64,000 nucleotides of DNA. It comes from an uncultured Clostridia bacterium (GTDB taxonomy: Bacteria > Bacillota > Clostridia > Oscillospirales > Acutalibacteraceae). The notes under the pieces were generated by a model. The model was not told the DNA's origin. It searched no databases and saw only the letters and a list, made by a program, of their open reading frames with translations. The stretch lies in NCBI GenBank assembly GCA_946184295.1, contig CAMHEZ010000007.1:1-64000 (forward strand), given 5' to 3'. The first letter of the stretch is position 1, and every line of letters begins with the position of its first letter. A program made the translations under genes and the position numbers. Positions 19,871 to 30,024 of this stretch are shown piece by piece.

Positions 19871-21115
19871 TTATTCCGCTGCCGTTTCGGCAGTCTCATC
19901 CGCCCCGGCATCAGCAGGTTGTTCCGTCTCGGAGGCTTCATCCGGGTCATCAGCGAAAATTTCGTCAAGATCTGCCTGGGTAATACCGTCGTCGTATTCC
20001 TCGTTCTCATCCCATTCATCAGCTTCGGCCCGCGCGGCTGCCGCTTCCGCCGCCATCTCTTCTTCGGAGCGGATATCAATCTTCCAGCCGGTCAGCCTCG
20101 CGGCCAGACGGGCATTCTGCCCCTTATTGCCGATGGCGAGGGACAGCTGCCCCTCCGGCACCGTGACACGGCAGGACTTTGCCGACTCGTCAATAATCTC
20201 CACACCGGTGACATTGGCGGGGGAAAGCGATTTGGCGATAAACTCTGTCAGATCTTCGCTGTATTTGATAATGTCAATCTTCTCGCCGCCCAGCTCATCA
20301 ACAATTTTGCTCACGCGGGAACCGCGGGGACCGATGCAGGCGCCCACCGGATCGACATTTTCATCGTTGCTCCACACGGCAATTTTGGTACGGCTGCCGG
20401 CCTCTCTCGATACCGATTTAATTTCCACTGTGCCGTCAAAAATTTCCGGCACTTCTGTTTCAAACAAACGCTTGACCATACCGGGGTGCGTTCTGGAAAT
20501 CGTGGGACGCGGTTCTCTGTCACCCGACTTGACGTCCACCAGATACACCTTGATAAGGTCACCCACCTGGAAATTCTCGTTGCCCACCTGTTCGTTGCGC
20601 GCCAGAACCACATCGTGGTTGCCGATCTTGACCACCACATCGCCGGTTTCGGGGTTGATTCTGTCCACCGTGGCCGTGACCAGCTCCTGATGGCGGCTCT
20701 GAAATTCCTCCATCGCCTGCCCCTTTTCCACATCACGAATCCCTTGGTGTATGATGTGCTTCGCAGTCTGCGCGGCAATACGGCCGAACTGCTTGGGGTC
20801 CTGCTTAATGGAGACCATCTCGCCTACCTCGGCGAGCGGGTCATTTTGCAGGGCGGTTTCCAGCAGCACCTCGCGGCCCGGATCTTTGACCTCTTCCACC
20901 ACCATTTTCCGGATAAACACGCTGAACACTTTGCTTTCGGGGTCAATGCGAATCATGATGTCGTCATTGCCGTTGTTGCTCTTTTTCAGCGCGATGCGGA
21001 TCGCGTTGGTAATCTTTTCTATCATATAGTCCACAGGCACGTGCATTTCTTCCTCGAGAAGTGTCAGCGCCTGAAAAATATTTTCTTCGTCTTTTTTTGC
21101 CTTGCCTTTTGCCAT
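19871..21115 (-). CDS. nusA: Transcription termination/antitermination factor NusA
   Basis: VDPVGACIGPRGSRVSKIVDELGGEKIDII...LSLAIGNKGQNARLAARLTGWKIDI. Confidence 0.97.
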   Translation of the reverse strand: MAKGKAKKDEENIFQALTLLEEEMHVPVDYMIEKITNAIRIALKKSNNGNDDIMIRIDPESKVFSVFIRKMVVEEVKDPGREVLLETALQNDPLAEVGEMVSIKQDPKQFGRIAAQTAKHIIHQGIRDVEKGQAMEEFQSRHQELVTATVDRINPETGDVVVKIGNHDVVLARNEQVGNENFQVGDLIKVYLVDVKSGDREPRPTISRTHPGMVKRLFETEVPEIFDGTVEIKSVSREAGSRTKIAVWSNDENVDPVGACIGPRGSRVSKIVDELGGEKIDIIKYSEDLTEFIAKSLSPANVTGVEIIDESAKSCRVTVPEGQLSLAIGNKGQNARLAARLTGWKIDIRSEEEMAAEAAAARAEADEWDENEEYDDGITQADLDEIFADDPDEASETEQPADAGADETAETAAE

Positions 21116-21181
21116 CGTTCAAACCTCCAAAAATGGTTGCGATTATTTTAAGACTTGCTGCGGGTTGCTATGCTGCCATAA

Positions 21182-21715
21182 TTATGTTTCACCATCGGGC
21201 TCTTCCCATTTGTCCAGCCCACTGTAGTCTTCACAGTCGTACAGCCTGACCGACACCGCGTCCTTGCGGTTGATGGCAAATTCCACACCGTCCAGGTCTG
21301 CCAGCAGAATGTTGTTGTCATCGTCAAGGCCGAGCAGTTCGGCAATAATCTCTTTGTCGCCGTCGGCTGTCGGACGGTAGAGATTGACCGAAACATCTCT
21401 CCCCTTCATGGCCTCAAAGTGTTCCGGACGGGTGAGCTCCCGCTCGATGCCGGGGGACGAAACCTCCAAAAAATAAGCCTGATCAATGGGATCGGCTTCG
21501 TCGAGAGGATCGTTGATTGCGCGGCTCATAGCCTCGCAGTCGTCCAGCGTGACGCCGCCTTCCTTGTCAATAAAGATGCGCAGATACCATGAGGCGCCTT
21601 CCTTGACAAACCTTACATCCCACAAAATCAGACCCAATTGCTCCGCTATCGGCCCCACAATCTTCGTGACAGCGGCAACGGTATTGTTTCCGTGACTTTT
21701 TCCTGCCAAATACAT
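21182..21715 (-). CDS. rimP: Ribosome maturation factor RimP
   Basis: WYLRIFIDKEGGVTLDDCEAMSRAINDPLDEADPIDQAYFLEVSSPGIERELTRPEHF. Confidence 0.95.
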   Translation of the reverse strand: MYLAGKSHGNNTVAAVTKIVGPIAEQLGLILWDVRFVKEGASWYLRIFIDKEGGVTLDDCEAMSRAINDPLDEADPIDQAYFLEVSSPGIERELTRPEHFEAMKGRDVSVNLYRPTADGDKEIIAELLGLDDDNNILLADLDGVEFAINRKDAVSVRLYDCEDYSGLDKWEEPDGET

Positions 21716-21736
21716 ACACCTCCTGATAATACAAAC

Positions 21737-21762
21737 AAAAGAGTGGGTCGCCCCACTCTTTT
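21737..21762 (-). promoter_or_regulatory. Terminator-like hairpin in the rimP-nusA 5' leader
   Basis: Minus strand AAAAGAGUGGGGCGACCCACUCUUUUGUUUGU. Confidence 0.65.
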
Positions 21763-21789
21763 ATCCTTTCTACCATAATCTTGTATAAT

Positions 21790-21818
21790 ATCTTAGCACA
21801 ACCCATCGCAATTTACAA
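21790..21818 (-). promoter_or_regulatory. Promoter upstream of rimP-nusA operon
   Basis: Minus strand TTGTAA, 17 bp, TAAGAT. Confidence 0.55.
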
Positions 21819-21904
21819 GATGTTTCAAATTTTTCTCTTTTTTATTCAAACCAACGGGCTTAAATTGGCAAAAATGTTGTGCAAAAACAACAATTCAAGC
21901 CACA

Positions 21905-23386
21905 TCAAAGCTGCGCCGCACTTTGCAGCAGCCGGTTCAGCCATGTCGCCGAAACGGTATTGACCGGCTTGTCGCCCCACACGGCGGCATATTCCCGGTC
22001 ATTGCAGCGGTAAAATTTCACCGTGTCGGCCTTACGTCCGTAATTGTCAAACCAGGCGATCTTCACGGTGACGTCAGGCTCCCCCTGCGCCGTGAAGTCT
22101 TCGACGTTCCAGCGCTGGATCACGCTGCCGTTGAGCTGCTTGATGAAATTGGTGTAGACCGTGTATTTAATTGTTTCGCCGTTGGCCTCGACGGTATAGG
22201 TGTAGATGACGTCACTCTCGGCCATGCTCTTTTCATTCTTGCTGCGCGTCACGTCAATCCGCGTCGTACCCTGTGCCGCGGTAACAGTCACACCGCTGAC
22301 CGCCTCCGTCTGCACCGACAGCTCGCTCAGGCTGTAAAGATTCTCGGGAGAAAGCTCATGAAGAATGGACAGCGAGGCCGGCTTGAGCAGATAGACGATT
22401 TTGCCGCCTTTGAGCATGACATAGAGGGTCTCCTTGTCGTACTTGCTGGCGTAAAGCACGCAGCTTTTCCCGTTGCGCCGGAAACTCACGGTCAGCGACG
22501 GACGGTCGAGACCGTAAGAGGCCAGTTGCTTCTTGGTGGGATTGCGCTGCACCACGTCGTCGGCCATAAGATAGGTCAGGTCATAGACCAGCTCAGAGGA
22601 TGCCGAACGCTTGACCGGCCAGTGAATCGGTGACGTCACCACATAATCATAGCCATAATCCGGGCTGCTGAGATTGGCCTCGCGGTTGACCTTCATAACA
22701 AATTTCCCGTCAAAGGCGTTGCCGCTAAGCGTGATGTCCCCGATCTGAATATCGCTGCTCTCGATGCCCTCATCGTATTCATAGAAAATATCGTCGTTGA
22801 GAAAATAGCTGTCGCCCATAAAGAAGGGAATGTCGATGGGGCAGGCATAGACGTGTTTATCACCTTTGAGCAGCGTGTAATATACTTCATCACTGTCGTG
22901 GCCGGGCACCTTGCTGCCCGCCGTGAAAGTGTATTTTTTACCGCCCGCAAAGGTCGCGGTAACGGTCAGCGACGGCTTGTCAAGCCCGAACGCCTTGGCG
23001 GAATATCCTTCGGCGTCGGTTGTGGTGACAATGTCGCTGTAGGTCATGTCGGTCACGCCGTACCAGACATATTCCAAAAAGGCATTATTCACCGGCAGAC
23101 CCGCCAGTTCCTTGCAGGCGATTTCTCCCTTCTCCTTGTCGAGATAGGCAGTGTATTGACCGTATTCATTGCGGAACACGACCTGTTTCAGATCGTCCGC
23201 CGATTCGCTGAACAGCGTACCGGTATCATATGCGTGGTCGCTGTCGGAGGCCGTGTGAATGTGCTCGTGTGCTTCGGGGTCCTCTGCGCCGTCTCCGCTG
23301 CCGGAACGCATCACCCACCAAAGCATGCCCCCCAGCAGCGCCGTGACCGCCAGCAGTAATATCAGATTGCGTCGTTTCTTGTTCAC
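21905..23386 (-). CDS. DUF4340 domain-containing protein
   Basis: N-terminal TM then repeated LDKPSLTVTATFAGGKKYTFTAGSKVPG-like units; downstream of a GldG-like gene. Confidence 0.8.
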   Translation of the reverse strand: MNKKRRNLILLLAVTALLGGMLWWVMRSGSGDGAEDPEAHEHIHTASDSDHAYDTGTLFSESADDLKQVVFRNEYGQYTAYLDKEKGEIACKELAGLPVNNAFLEYVWYGVTDMTYSDIVTTTDAEGYSAKAFGLDKPSLTVTATFAGGKKYTFTAGSKVPGHDSDEVYYTLLKGDKHVYACPIDIPFFMGDSYFLNDDIFYEYDEGIESSDIQIGDITLSGNAFDGKFVMKVNREANLSSPDYGYDYVVTSPIHWPVKRSASSELVYDLTYLMADDVVQRNPTKKQLASYGLDRPSLTVSFRRNGKSCVLYASKYDKETLYVMLKGGKIVYLLKPASLSILHELSPENLYSLSELSVQTEAVSGVTVTAAQGTTRIDVTRSKNEKSMAESDVIYTYTVEANGETIKYTVYTNFIKQLNGSVIQRWNVEDFTAQGEPDVTVKIAWFDNYGRKADTVKFYRCNDREYAAVWGDKPVNTVSATWLNRLLQSAAQL

Positions 23387-24993
23387 AGGCGCTTCCTCCT
23401 GAAATATACCGCGAAGCCGCAGAGCAGCACCGCCAGCGGAATCACGTAGCAGAAAATCATGCTCAGCAGCGACAGCGTTTCGATATCCACCGAGAAATCC
23501 ACCGCGTAGAGCGACTTGGCCTCGATATCCACCGCGTCGGTGTCAATGCCGCTCCGCCGATTGGCCACATTCAACAGCAAGCTCATATTGCCGTAAATAT
23601 CGGAACCCAGAAAGTCGATGTTGTAGAGGCTGTCGGGGGCAATGATGATGTCGGTGCGCAGCTCGTCGCCGTCGAGGGTATCGCGGTAGGTGGTCGCAGC
23701 TGCCATGACGGTGCGGGTATCCTTGTCCGCCTCAGTGGCCTTGGTTTTGTCGAATTTCTTGGCCGCGTCACATACATAGCCCTGACTGCTGGACGTGAGA
23801 ATAGGATACACTTCCGTGCTGCCCTTGGTTTCAAAGAGCGTTTGCAGCGCCACCGCGTTGGCCACGGCGGGGAAGTTCTGCTGCTCGATCAGATCATTGG
23901 TGTAATCGGTTTCCGCCATCTGCGCCGTGAAAATGCTCATCTGCGCGGCAATCACATCGGAAGCGTCGCCCTCATAGACAATATCCTGCGTGATGACCAG
24001 CCCGTACTCCTTAAGCAGCGCGCTGAGATTGGGCAGCTCCGGCATGATGGAGGACGAGAACAGCAGCAGCGTGCGGTCGCCATCCGGGTCGTTGAGGTAG
24101 GAATCCAGCTTTTCCATTTGGGCGTGCGTGAGGTCGGTGGTCGGCGCGGCGAGCAGCACCATGTCGGTGTGTTCGGGAAATTCGTCCTTGCGGATATCCA
24201 CTACCCGCACATCATAGCCATTGAGCTGAAGTGCCGAGACATAATCCGCGCAGTTGCCGTCCACGTTGAGACCGTCCACAAAAGCCACAACAGGCGTTTT
24301 GTCCATCGTGACGGTCTTGATGAGCGAGGTCATATAGGTTTCGGTGTAGGACTGCGCGACCGATTCGTCCGCCGCCGTGCTGTCGTAATTCACATAGCTC
24401 GACGACAGCGACGGCAGCATTTCATAAAAAGAGGTCACGCGGGTGCGGCGTGTGGACTTGACCACAATCGAGTAATAGTCCAGCACACTGCTGTATTCGG
24501 GAAATTGCAGCACATAGGCGGGGGTCTTGCTCAGATCGACATAGTTGATGGAGATATTGTCATTGCTCTGGGCGTACCGCTTGATGATCTCATGGGCAAT
24601 GGGAATCTGCCCGTAGCTGTCAGTAACCAGTTCCGACGAAGCGTTGCTGCACTGTTCCTCAGTGGCGAGTATATCAATCTCGACCACCTCGTTGACGTTC
24701 GCCAGCAGTTCTTTGGTCGCGTCGGTCAGCGTGTAGCGCTGATCTTCCGTCATATCGAGGGTCATGAAGGAATACCGGTCAGTCAGCGCCATGGCCACCA
24801 GATTCAGCAGCACCACAAACACGAAAAACACCGCAGTCATCACCGTGGCCATCGTGCCGTGGCGGAAGCGGCTGCTCGTACGTATCAGGTGCAGCGTGCG
24901 CAGGACGGAGGCCTTCACCCCGGTAAATGTGATTTTTTTTCGTACATTTTTTGACTCGCTCTTCTTTTCCTGTTTCTGATTCTTCTCGGTCAT
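23383..24993 (-). CDS. Gld-type (GldG-like) ABC auxiliary protein
   Basis: TM + RYTLTDATKELLANVNEVVEIDILATEEQ...YVDLSKTP...C-terminal TM. Confidence 0.85.
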   Translation of the reverse strand: MTEKNQKQEKKSESKNVRKKITFTGVKASVLRTLHLIRTSSRFRHGTMATVMTAVFFVFVVLLNLVAMALTDRYSFMTLDMTEDQRYTLTDATKELLANVNEVVEIDILATEEQCSNASSELVTDSYGQIPIAHEIIKRYAQSNDNISINYVDLSKTPAYVLQFPEYSSVLDYYSIVVKSTRRTRVTSFYEMLPSLSSSYVNYDSTAADESVAQSYTETYMTSLIKTVTMDKTPVVAFVDGLNVDGNCADYVSALQLNGYDVRVVDIRKDEFPEHTDMVLLAAPTTDLTHAQMEKLDSYLNDPDGDRTLLLFSSSIMPELPNLSALLKEYGLVITQDIVYEGDASDVIAAQMSIFTAQMAETDYTNDLIEQQNFPAVANAVALQTLFETKGSTEVYPILTSSSQGYVCDAAKKFDKTKATEADKDTRTVMAAATTYRDTLDGDELRTDIIIAPDSLYNIDFLGSDIYGNMSLLLNVANRRSGIDTDAVDIEAKSLYAVDFSVDIETLSLLSMIFCYVIPLAVLLCGFAVYFRRKRL

Positions 24994-25012
24994 ATGCCTG
25001 AAACACCTCCCG

Positions 25013-25717
25013 TCAGCTCCAGCGGCGTTTTTCCAGCACCCGCACGGTCAAGAAGATAAACGCCGCCGTGATGCTCAGGAAAAACACGATGCTCGACAAA
25101 TCCAGAATGCCGTTTTTGAACGGCGTGTATCGCCCCACAAAGGAGATATTGTTTACCAGTTTGATGATAAATTCATTGCTCGTGCGCAGAGGAATCACGT
25201 CCAGAATCACAAAGACCGTCGCGATGGAGAAGGAACCCATCGCCGCCACAAACTGGCTTTCGGTCATGGACGAAATGAACATGCCCACCGCAATAAACGC
25301 CGCGCCGAAGAGCGTCGCGCCAAAGATATTGCCGATGACCAGCGGCCAGGACGGCGAGACGAAAAAGCTGAACACTGCCGCGTAAATCAGGGTAAACAGC
25401 GTGCAGCCGAAGTAAACCGTCAGCGCCGAGAGAAACTTGCCCATCACCAGCGGCGTGATATTGACCGGCGAGGTCAGCAGCACCTGATCGGTCTTATACT
25501 TGCGTTCCTCGCTGAACAGCCGCATGGTCAGCAGCGGCAGCATCAGCAGAATAAAACTCAGCATGCCGTAATAGATTCGCGGAAATTCCGACGACTGTCC
25601 CGTTGACAGCACCGAATTGAAATACATCGCGCTGAAAAACAAATAAATCGCGCAGAACACATATCCGGTTGGCGAACGGAAATACGCGCCCAGCTCGCGC
25701 TTGTAAATGGCTTTCAT
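25013..25717 (-). CDS. ABC transporter permease
   Basis: MKAIYKRELGAYFRSPTGYVFCAIYLF...LPLLTMRLFSEERKYKTDQVLLTSPV. Confidence 0.9.
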   Translation of the reverse strand: MKAIYKRELGAYFRSPTGYVFCAIYLFFSAMYFNSVLSTGQSSEFPRIYYGMLSFILLMLPLLTMRLFSEERKYKTDQVLLTSPVNITPLVMGKFLSALTVYFGCTLFTLIYAAVFSFFVSPSWPLVIGNIFGATLFGAAFIAVGMFISSMTESQFVAAMGSFSIATVFVILDVIPLRTSNEFIIKLVNNISFVGRYTPFKNGILDLSSIVFFLSITAAFIFLTVRVLEKRRWS

Positions 25718-25738
25718 AATGGAACCCTTCCCCCTTTG

Positions 25739-26671
25739 TTACGCCTTGCTGACCAGCGACATGAAAATGTCCTCCAGCGAATACTCGGCGGTCTTCAGCT
25801 CGACAATCGGTGTCTTTTTGCCGGCGAAGGCAAAGAAGATTTCCTCCCGCGCCTGCTCCGACGCGTCGAGCTGCACGGTAAATTCCTGCACAGACCCCTT
25901 GGAGGCCGCTTCGTTTTTCTCAAACCGTCTGACGCATTTCAGCCCATTGAGCAGTGCCTTGATTTCGCTGTCGCTCCCCACCGCGCGCAGCGTCACGGCG
26001 CGGCCGCCGAGGTGCTGCCCCAGCTGGTCCGACTTACTGTCGGCTATGAGCTTGCCGTTATTGAGCACGATGATTCTGTCGCACACCGCCTGCACCTCGC
26101 TGAGAATGTGGGAGGAGAGAATGACCGTGTGGTCTTCCCCCAGCTTCTTGACCAGCGTGCGGGTTTCCACAATCTGCTTGGGGTCAAGGCCGACGGTCGG
26201 CTCGTCGAGAATCAGCACCGGGGGGTTACCCACAAGCGCCTGCGCGATGCCGACGCGCTGCCGGTAGCCCTTGGAGAGATTTTTGATGAGCCGTCCGCGC
26301 ACCGCCGCAATCTTGGTCAACTCGCAGATTTCGTTGAAATGCGCGTCCTTTTTCTGTTTCGCACCCTTCAGCTCATAGATGAAATCCAGGTATTCGTTCA
26401 CCGTCATATCCGGATAGAGCGGCGGCACCTCCGGCAGATAGCCGATGCGCTTCTTGGCCTCGGTGGGTTCTTCGAGAATGTCGTGACCGTCCACCGTCAC
26501 ATTGCCCGACGTGGAGGAAAGATACCCCGTGATGATGTTCATCGCGGTGGACTTGCCCGCCCCGTTTGGACCGAGAAAGCCCACGACCTCGCCCCGCTTC
26601 ACGGAAAAGCTCACATCGCTCAGCGCCGTGATATTGCCGTATTTCTTGGTCAGATGACTAACCTTTATCAT
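25739..26671 (-). CDS. ABC transporter ATP-binding protein
   Basis: GFLGPNGAGKSTAMNIITGY...LSKGYRQRVGIAQAL...LILDEPTVGLDP. Confidence 0.95.
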   Translation of the reverse strand: MIKVSHLTKKYGNITALSDVSFSVKRGEVVGFLGPNGAGKSTAMNIITGYLSSTSGNVTVDGHDILEEPTEAKKRIGYLPEVPPLYPDMTVNEYLDFIYELKGAKQKKDAHFNEICELTKIAAVRGRLIKNLSKGYRQRVGIAQALVGNPPVLILDEPTVGLDPKQIVETRTLVKKLGEDHTVILSSHILSEVQAVCDRIIVLNNGKLIADSKSDQLGQHLGGRAVTLRAVGSDSEIKALLNGLKCVRRFEKNEAASKGSVQEFTVQLDASEQAREEIFFAFAGKKTPIVELKTAEYSLEDIFMSLVSKA

Positions 26672-26799
26672 TGCAACGCCTCCTTGCGTTCAAGCGGCAT
26701 TTGCCGTATCGTTCTATTACACCACAAATATATGAAGGTAGCATGAGGAATTTTTAAATCTTTGGTTTCTTTTTTGAATTTCAAACTTCTAACGCCTGA

Positions 26800-27696
26800 C
26801 TAAACCGTGCTGAGGTCGAAATCCGGAACATACTCCTCCCGTGCGGAGGAAGGCTCCTGCCGGAAGCCCTCGATACCCAGTTCGTCCGCCACCCGCAGCA
26901 CTTTGGCATATTCCTGCGCGGTCAGACGGCGGTTCAGCTCAGGGAAACCGGTCAAATCACCGCTCGGCGTGTACTGGCTCATGAGGCTCATGAGCGTGCC
27001 GTGCGGCAGGTCGGCACTTAGCCGTCGGAGCGCCGCCACGGAGTTGCGCGTGTGATGTGGCATGACCAAATGCCGCACGATCACGCCGCGCTTCATGACG
27101 CCGTCCTCGATGAGATTGCCGCCCCGCGCCTCGTTCTGCTCGCACATCAAGGCAATAGCCTTCATGGCGATTTCCGGATAGTCGGAAGCGCGGCACCAGC
27201 GTCTGGCAAGCTCGGGCAGGGCACATTTATAATCCGGCAGCCAGATGTCGATAAACGCCCCCAGCCGCCGGACGGTTTCCTCAGTCTCGTAGCCGCCGCT
27301 GTTCCACACCAGCGGCACGCCGGGACGGTAAATGACCAGCGCTTCCTCAATGGCGGGAAGATACTGCGTCCCGGTCACAAAACTGATATTGTGGACGCCT
27401 GTCCCCTCCAGCGTCCGCATGAGTTCGGCCAGCCCCTGCGGGGAAACGGCCTTTCCGTGCAGTTCTGACGAAATGGCATAATTCTGACAGAAGACGCAGC
27501 CCAGCGTGCAGCCCGAAAAAAAGACGGTTCCGCTGCCGCGCGTACCGCTGATAACCGGTTCCTCCCAGAAATGCGGCGCGGCACGCGCCACCACCGGCAC
27601 ACCGCCGCAGCCGCAGAATCCTTTTCCCCGCAGTCCGTCACGCTTTACACCGCAGCAACGCGGACACAGCCGACATGGCTCCGTATCGTTCATCAT
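26800..27696 (-). CDS. Radical SAM protein (PFL-activase-like)
   Basis: FFSGCTLGCVFCQNYAIS CxxxCxxC motif; extra N-terminal Cys motifs CRLCPRCCGV, GFCGCGG. Confidence 0.88.
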   Translation of the reverse strand: MMNDTEPCRLCPRCCGVKRDGLRGKGFCGCGGVPVVARAAPHFWEEPVISGTRGSGTVFFSGCTLGCVFCQNYAISSELHGKAVSPQGLAELMRTLEGTGVHNISFVTGTQYLPAIEEALVIYRPGVPLVWNSGGYETEETVRRLGAFIDIWLPDYKCALPELARRWCRASDYPEIAMKAIALMCEQNEARGGNLIEDGVMKRGVIVRHLVMPHHTRNSVAALRRLSADLPHGTLMSLMSQYTPSGDLTGFPELNRRLTAQEYAKVLRVADELGIEGFRQEPSSAREEYVPDFDLSTV

Positions 27697-27794
27697 ATCA
27701 TTCCCTTCTCTTTCGGCAGCAACAAAAATCGGCAGGCAGCGGCGAAAATACGCCCCCTCACCTGCCGGATCAATCTTGTCTGTGTGTATTCACA

Positions 27795-28688
27795 TCACGC
27801 GCCCTTGGTCACTTCCGAACCGACCGCAGCCTCATCGCCGGACGGCTCAATCGTCGGGACGATCTGCCGGTAATTCACCTTGTGTTCCAGCCCGTCATAT
27901 GTCATCTTAAACATATGCCCCACCTGGTAGGTCTTGCGGCAAAACCGACAGCGATAGGAAGCGTAATGCTTCTTGTTGCGGCAGGAGTAGCTGGAAATGC
28001 GCTTCATATACCGCCCACACTCGGGACACTTGGTCATAAAGGCGCTGGGTTTGATGAGCTCGTCGTTGATGTCCTGAATGCAGTACGACTTGAAATTCAT
28101 ACGCTCATAAAATTCACGGTCCGCCTTGCGCACAAAGGACGCATAGCACTCCGGCTTGAACACCTTGGCCACGCATCTGGCGGTCAAACGGCTGTCGTTG
28201 ATAGCGCGGTGCAGCGGGTCATCGCCAATCTCCACCTGTGTCAGCTCCGCAAAGGCCGAAAGACCCACCTGCTTGGTGAGCGGAATATCCATGGCCTGCT
28301 GACACATGAGCTGCGCGTCACAGAAATTCCGGATAACAAAGATTTCGTCCAGCATCTCGTAGCGCTCCAGATTTTCATACAGCACCACAATATCAGCGTT
28401 GCCCCAAGACAGCATGCAGTTGTCTTCCTCGCCGATCCATGCGGCAAACCGCCGGAACACTGAAACAAAGCTCCCCGCATTTTTGAGGTCATCATTGCTG
28501 ATATGGGTCAGTTCCTTAATCCGTCCCCGGAGCTTCTTGGTCACTTTTGGATTGACAAACGACTGAAATTCTCCCACGATTGCCAGATCGTCGTCCAGCG
28601 CCACCGCTCCGAACTCGATAATTTCATTAAAATAACCCTTGTCGGTATTGGAGCCGTTCCACTCCAAGTCCAAGATGATATATTTCAT
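27795..28688 (-). CDS. 3'-5' exonuclease (DnaQ/DEDDh) with C-terminal Cys-rich zinc-binding tail
   Basis: YIILDLEWNG...IIEFGAVALDDD...HRAINDSRLTARC; CPECGRYMKRISSYSCRNKKHYASYRCRFCRKTYQ. Confidence 0.85.
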   Translation of the reverse strand: MKYIILDLEWNGSNTDKGYFNEIIEFGAVALDDDLAIVGEFQSFVNPKVTKKLRGRIKELTHISNDDLKNAGSFVSVFRRFAAWIGEEDNCMLSWGNADIVVLYENLERYEMLDEIFVIRNFCDAQLMCQQAMDIPLTKQVGLSAFAELTQVEIGDDPLHRAINDSRLTARCVAKVFKPECYASFVRKADREFYERMNFKSYCIQDINDELIKPSAFMTKCPECGRYMKRISSYSCRNKKHYASYRCRFCRKTYQVGHMFKMTYDGLEHKVNYRQIVPTIEPSGDEAAVGSEVTKGA

Positions 28689-28833
28689 ACCGCTCTTTTC
28701 GTCTTATGCCGCGCGAATTTGGTTCAAGCCGACAAAAGGCAAACGTCCTTTCCGAACACCCCGGCGGGCGTTCCGTATTTCGCACCTTATATTCTACATC
28801 ATTACGCCGGGAAAATCAACTACTATTTTTCCA

Positions 28834-29049
28834 TTCGCCACGGAAATCAATTCTGGTCTTCGCCACGGAAATCAATTCTGGTCGGCGCTTTGATTGGATT
28901 CGCCTGAACTTATCCTACGTCTTGGCGCGTCTTGCTCGCTCAGCCTGCGGCTTCGCTCGTGGGGACTCTGTCCCCACACCCCTGCAAGGGCTGCTCGCCC
29001 TTGACCTCGGCAGGAGGTGCCTGCACCCCCTGCGCTCCCGCGCTTCGCT
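28834..29049 (-). repeat. Dispersed intergenic repeat, copy C, abutting tatD stop
   Basis: GGATTCGCCTGA..GGCGCGTCTTGCTCGCTCAGCCTGCGGC..GTGGGGactctgtCCCCAC..CAAGGGctgctcgCCCTTG..GCAGGAGGTGCCTGCACCCCCTG..CCCGCGCTTCGCTT. Confidence 0.8.
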
Positions 29050-29835
29050 TCATGATTCTTGTTCCAGTCTGTACAGCCGCCGCGCATTCGCCTCCGTGAC
29101 AGCCAGCAACTCCTCTGTCTTCATACCGCGCAGTGCCGCGATATATGCTGCCACGGCGCGGATCATGGAAGAATCGCTTCGTTCGCGGCTGGTGGGATTG
29201 GTGCGGCAGGGCGTGGGAATCAGATAAGGCGCGTCGGTTTCCAGCACCAGCCTGTCGAGCGGTACGGCCTTGGCTACTTCCACCGGGTGAACGGCATTCG
29301 GAAACGTCACGGAACCGCCCATGCCGATGTAAAGACCGTAGCTCACCGCCTCTTTCATCAGCTCCACACTGCCCGAAAAACAGTGCATCACGCCTGCGGG
29401 CCGGTACTGCCGCAAAATGCGGTACATATCGCCGTGCGCCTCCCGGTCATGAATAATCACCGGTTTCTTCACAGACTGCGCCAGCTCCAGCTGCATCATG
29501 AAAACATGCTGCTGAAGCGCCTTGTTGTCTTTGGCACGATGATAGTCCAGCCCCATTTCTCCCGCGGCCACCACCTTGGGGTGAGACAGCATGGCACGGT
29601 AAACATCACAATCGCTGTCTTGCCACGCGCCCACATGCAGCGGGTGGGTTCCTACAGCGGCATACACAAAATCATACCGCTCCGCCAGCACCACACTTTC
29701 CCGCGACCGCTCCATGTTCTCGGACGCGTTCACAATGGCGCAGACGCCGCATACGTCATGCAGCCACGGCAGAAGCGTTTCTCTGTCGTCGCGAAACGCT
29801 TGCAGATAATAATGAGCGTGTGTATCAAAAATCAT
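29050..29835 (-). CDS. TatD family hydrolase
   Basis: MIFDTHAHYYLQAF...GEMGLDYHRAKDNKALQQHVF...ETDAPYLIPTP. Confidence 0.95.
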   Translation of the reverse strand: MIFDTHAHYYLQAFRDDRETLLPWLHDVCGVCAIVNASENMERSRESVVLAERYDFVYAAVGTHPLHVGAWQDSDCDVYRAMLSHPKVVAAGEMGLDYHRAKDNKALQQHVFMMQLELAQSVKKPVIIHDREAHGDMYRILRQYRPAGVMHCFSGSVELMKEAVSYGLYIGMGGSVTFPNAVHPVEVAKAVPLDRLVLETDAPYLIPTPCRTNPTSRERSDSSMIRAVAAYIAALRGMKTEELLAVTEANARRLYRLEQES

Positions 29836-30024
29836 GGAGCCGCCTCCTTGTCACAATCCGACAGTCTCTTGCAGCTTATTATATCATGGTATGCCTTCAT
29901 TCGTCAATATCAAATAAGTCAGGCGGCCTTCACTCGCTATTTCCATATTTAAAAGTGTAATTGTTTGTGAAAGATTGTTGATTTTGCGATTGTAATCTTC
30001 GCCGTATTATGATAAAATCAGTAT

